From Streptomyces sp. NBC_00259 (lineage in GTDB: Bacteria > Actinomycetota > Actinomycetes > Streptomycetales > Streptomycetaceae), in contig NZ_CP108080.1 of NCBI RefSeq assembly GCF_036181745.1, positions 744,001 to 808,000 of the forward strand: a DNA stretch of 64,000 nucleotides, in the 5' to 3' direction. Below the pieces are notes generated by a model that worked only from the letters and a program-made list of their open reading frames with translations, searched no databases and was not told the DNA's origin. The translations under genes and the position numbers were made by a program. Positions 63,745 through 64,000 of this stretch are shown here, one piece after another; within the stretch, counting starts at the first letter, position 1; each line of letters opens with the position of its first letter.

Positions 63745-63799
63745 GTTCCGCACCCTAGGGACACCCCAGACGCCGACCGATGTGGTCAGCGCCCATAGT

Positions 63800-64000
63800 T
63801 CAGTCAGTCACCGTGGAGTCGAACCACGTCGGGCCATCGGAAAGTGCCTGCTTGATCCGGAACAGGGCGAACTCCTGGAGTTCGGGCAGCGCGTCCACGG
63901 AGAACCAGCCCACCTCCAGGGACTCCTCGTCGTTGACGCGCGCCTCGCCTCCCACGGCCCGGCAGCGCAGGCACACGTCCATGAACTGACACTGGTCGCC
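63800..64000 (-). CDS. NUDIX hydrolase, C-terminal part (runs off the window)
   Basis: The last 66 codons of a gene whose 5' end lies beyond the window; the frame is open to base 64000. The segment CLRCRAVGGEARVNDEESLE followed by VGWFSVDALPEL is typical of the part of NUDIX proteins after the Nudix box. The box itself is outside the window, so activity cannot be judged. Confidence 0.75.
   Translation of the reverse strand, partial: GDQCQFMDVCLRCRAVGGEARVNDEESLEVGWFSVDALPELQEFALFRIKQALSDGPTWFDSTVTD

Overview
The window comes from a high-GC actinomycete, most likely Streptomyces. GC-rich third codon positions, GTG/TTG starts, ATGA/GTGA gene overlaps and the gene families all fit. No rRNA, tRNA or CRISPR array was seen. 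Positions and frames were read by eye; family names rest on recognised motifs, not searches.

Layout. 1-888 is the 3' end of a PstS phosphate-binding gene. 901-6291 is an arsenic locus: arsO, a MIP channel and arsR on the minus strand; arsC, a thioredoxin reductase and thioredoxin on the plus strand; then a second arsR divergent from a second ArsC. It has no ArsB/Acr3 pump. 6337-8160 holds a small membrane protein and two broken genes fused at a deletion scar. A SulP transporter follows (8360-10075). 10594-15809 is a group 3b [NiFe]-hydrogenase operon with its maturation protease.

From about 10.1 to 58 kb the window looks like a hypoxia/dormancy island of the kind controlled by DosR/DevR in mycobacteria and OsdR in Streptomyces. 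It has six universal stress proteins (one frameshifted), six CBS-CBS-BON proteins, two CBS-only proteins, Hsp20, two CRP-fold proteins, DUF1876, an Acg-type nitroreductase, a DUF1918-XRE-PNPOx fusion, an Rv1733c-like protein and an Rv2004c-like kinase. Metabolic blocks sit inside it: a Ca-type P-ATPase with two TrkA proteins, an operon of acetyl-CoA synthetase, pyruvate dehydrogenase E1a/E1b/E2 and a carrier protein, a persulfide-detoxification module (CstR-like repressor, rhodaneses, TauE/SafE, persulfide dioxygenase) and a GH65 phosphorylase. No intact DevR/DevS pair is present, only a possible decayed receiver fragment near 18.1 kb.

The main new observation is a recurring inverted repeat, GGRCC-N4-RGYCC, in front of many island genes. 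At four promoter regions it occurs as a pair exactly 20 bp apart centre to centre. This suggests one regulator acting as side-by-side dimers. A second, independent set of operators (TACCCC-N2-GGGGTA) marks the persulfide module.

The island is also eroding. Remnants of a PEP synthase, an M50 protease, a molybdopterin oxidoreductase, a nicotinate phosphoribosyltransferase and a P-type ATPase with its catalytic core deleted lie between intact genes, plus an IS with a nonsense-mutated transposase. After a gene-poor stretch (58.5-59.3 kb) the window returns to ordinary chromosome: an MHS-type transporter, a GAF/PucR regulator, 3-hydroxybutyrate dehydrogenase and a partial NUDIX gene.
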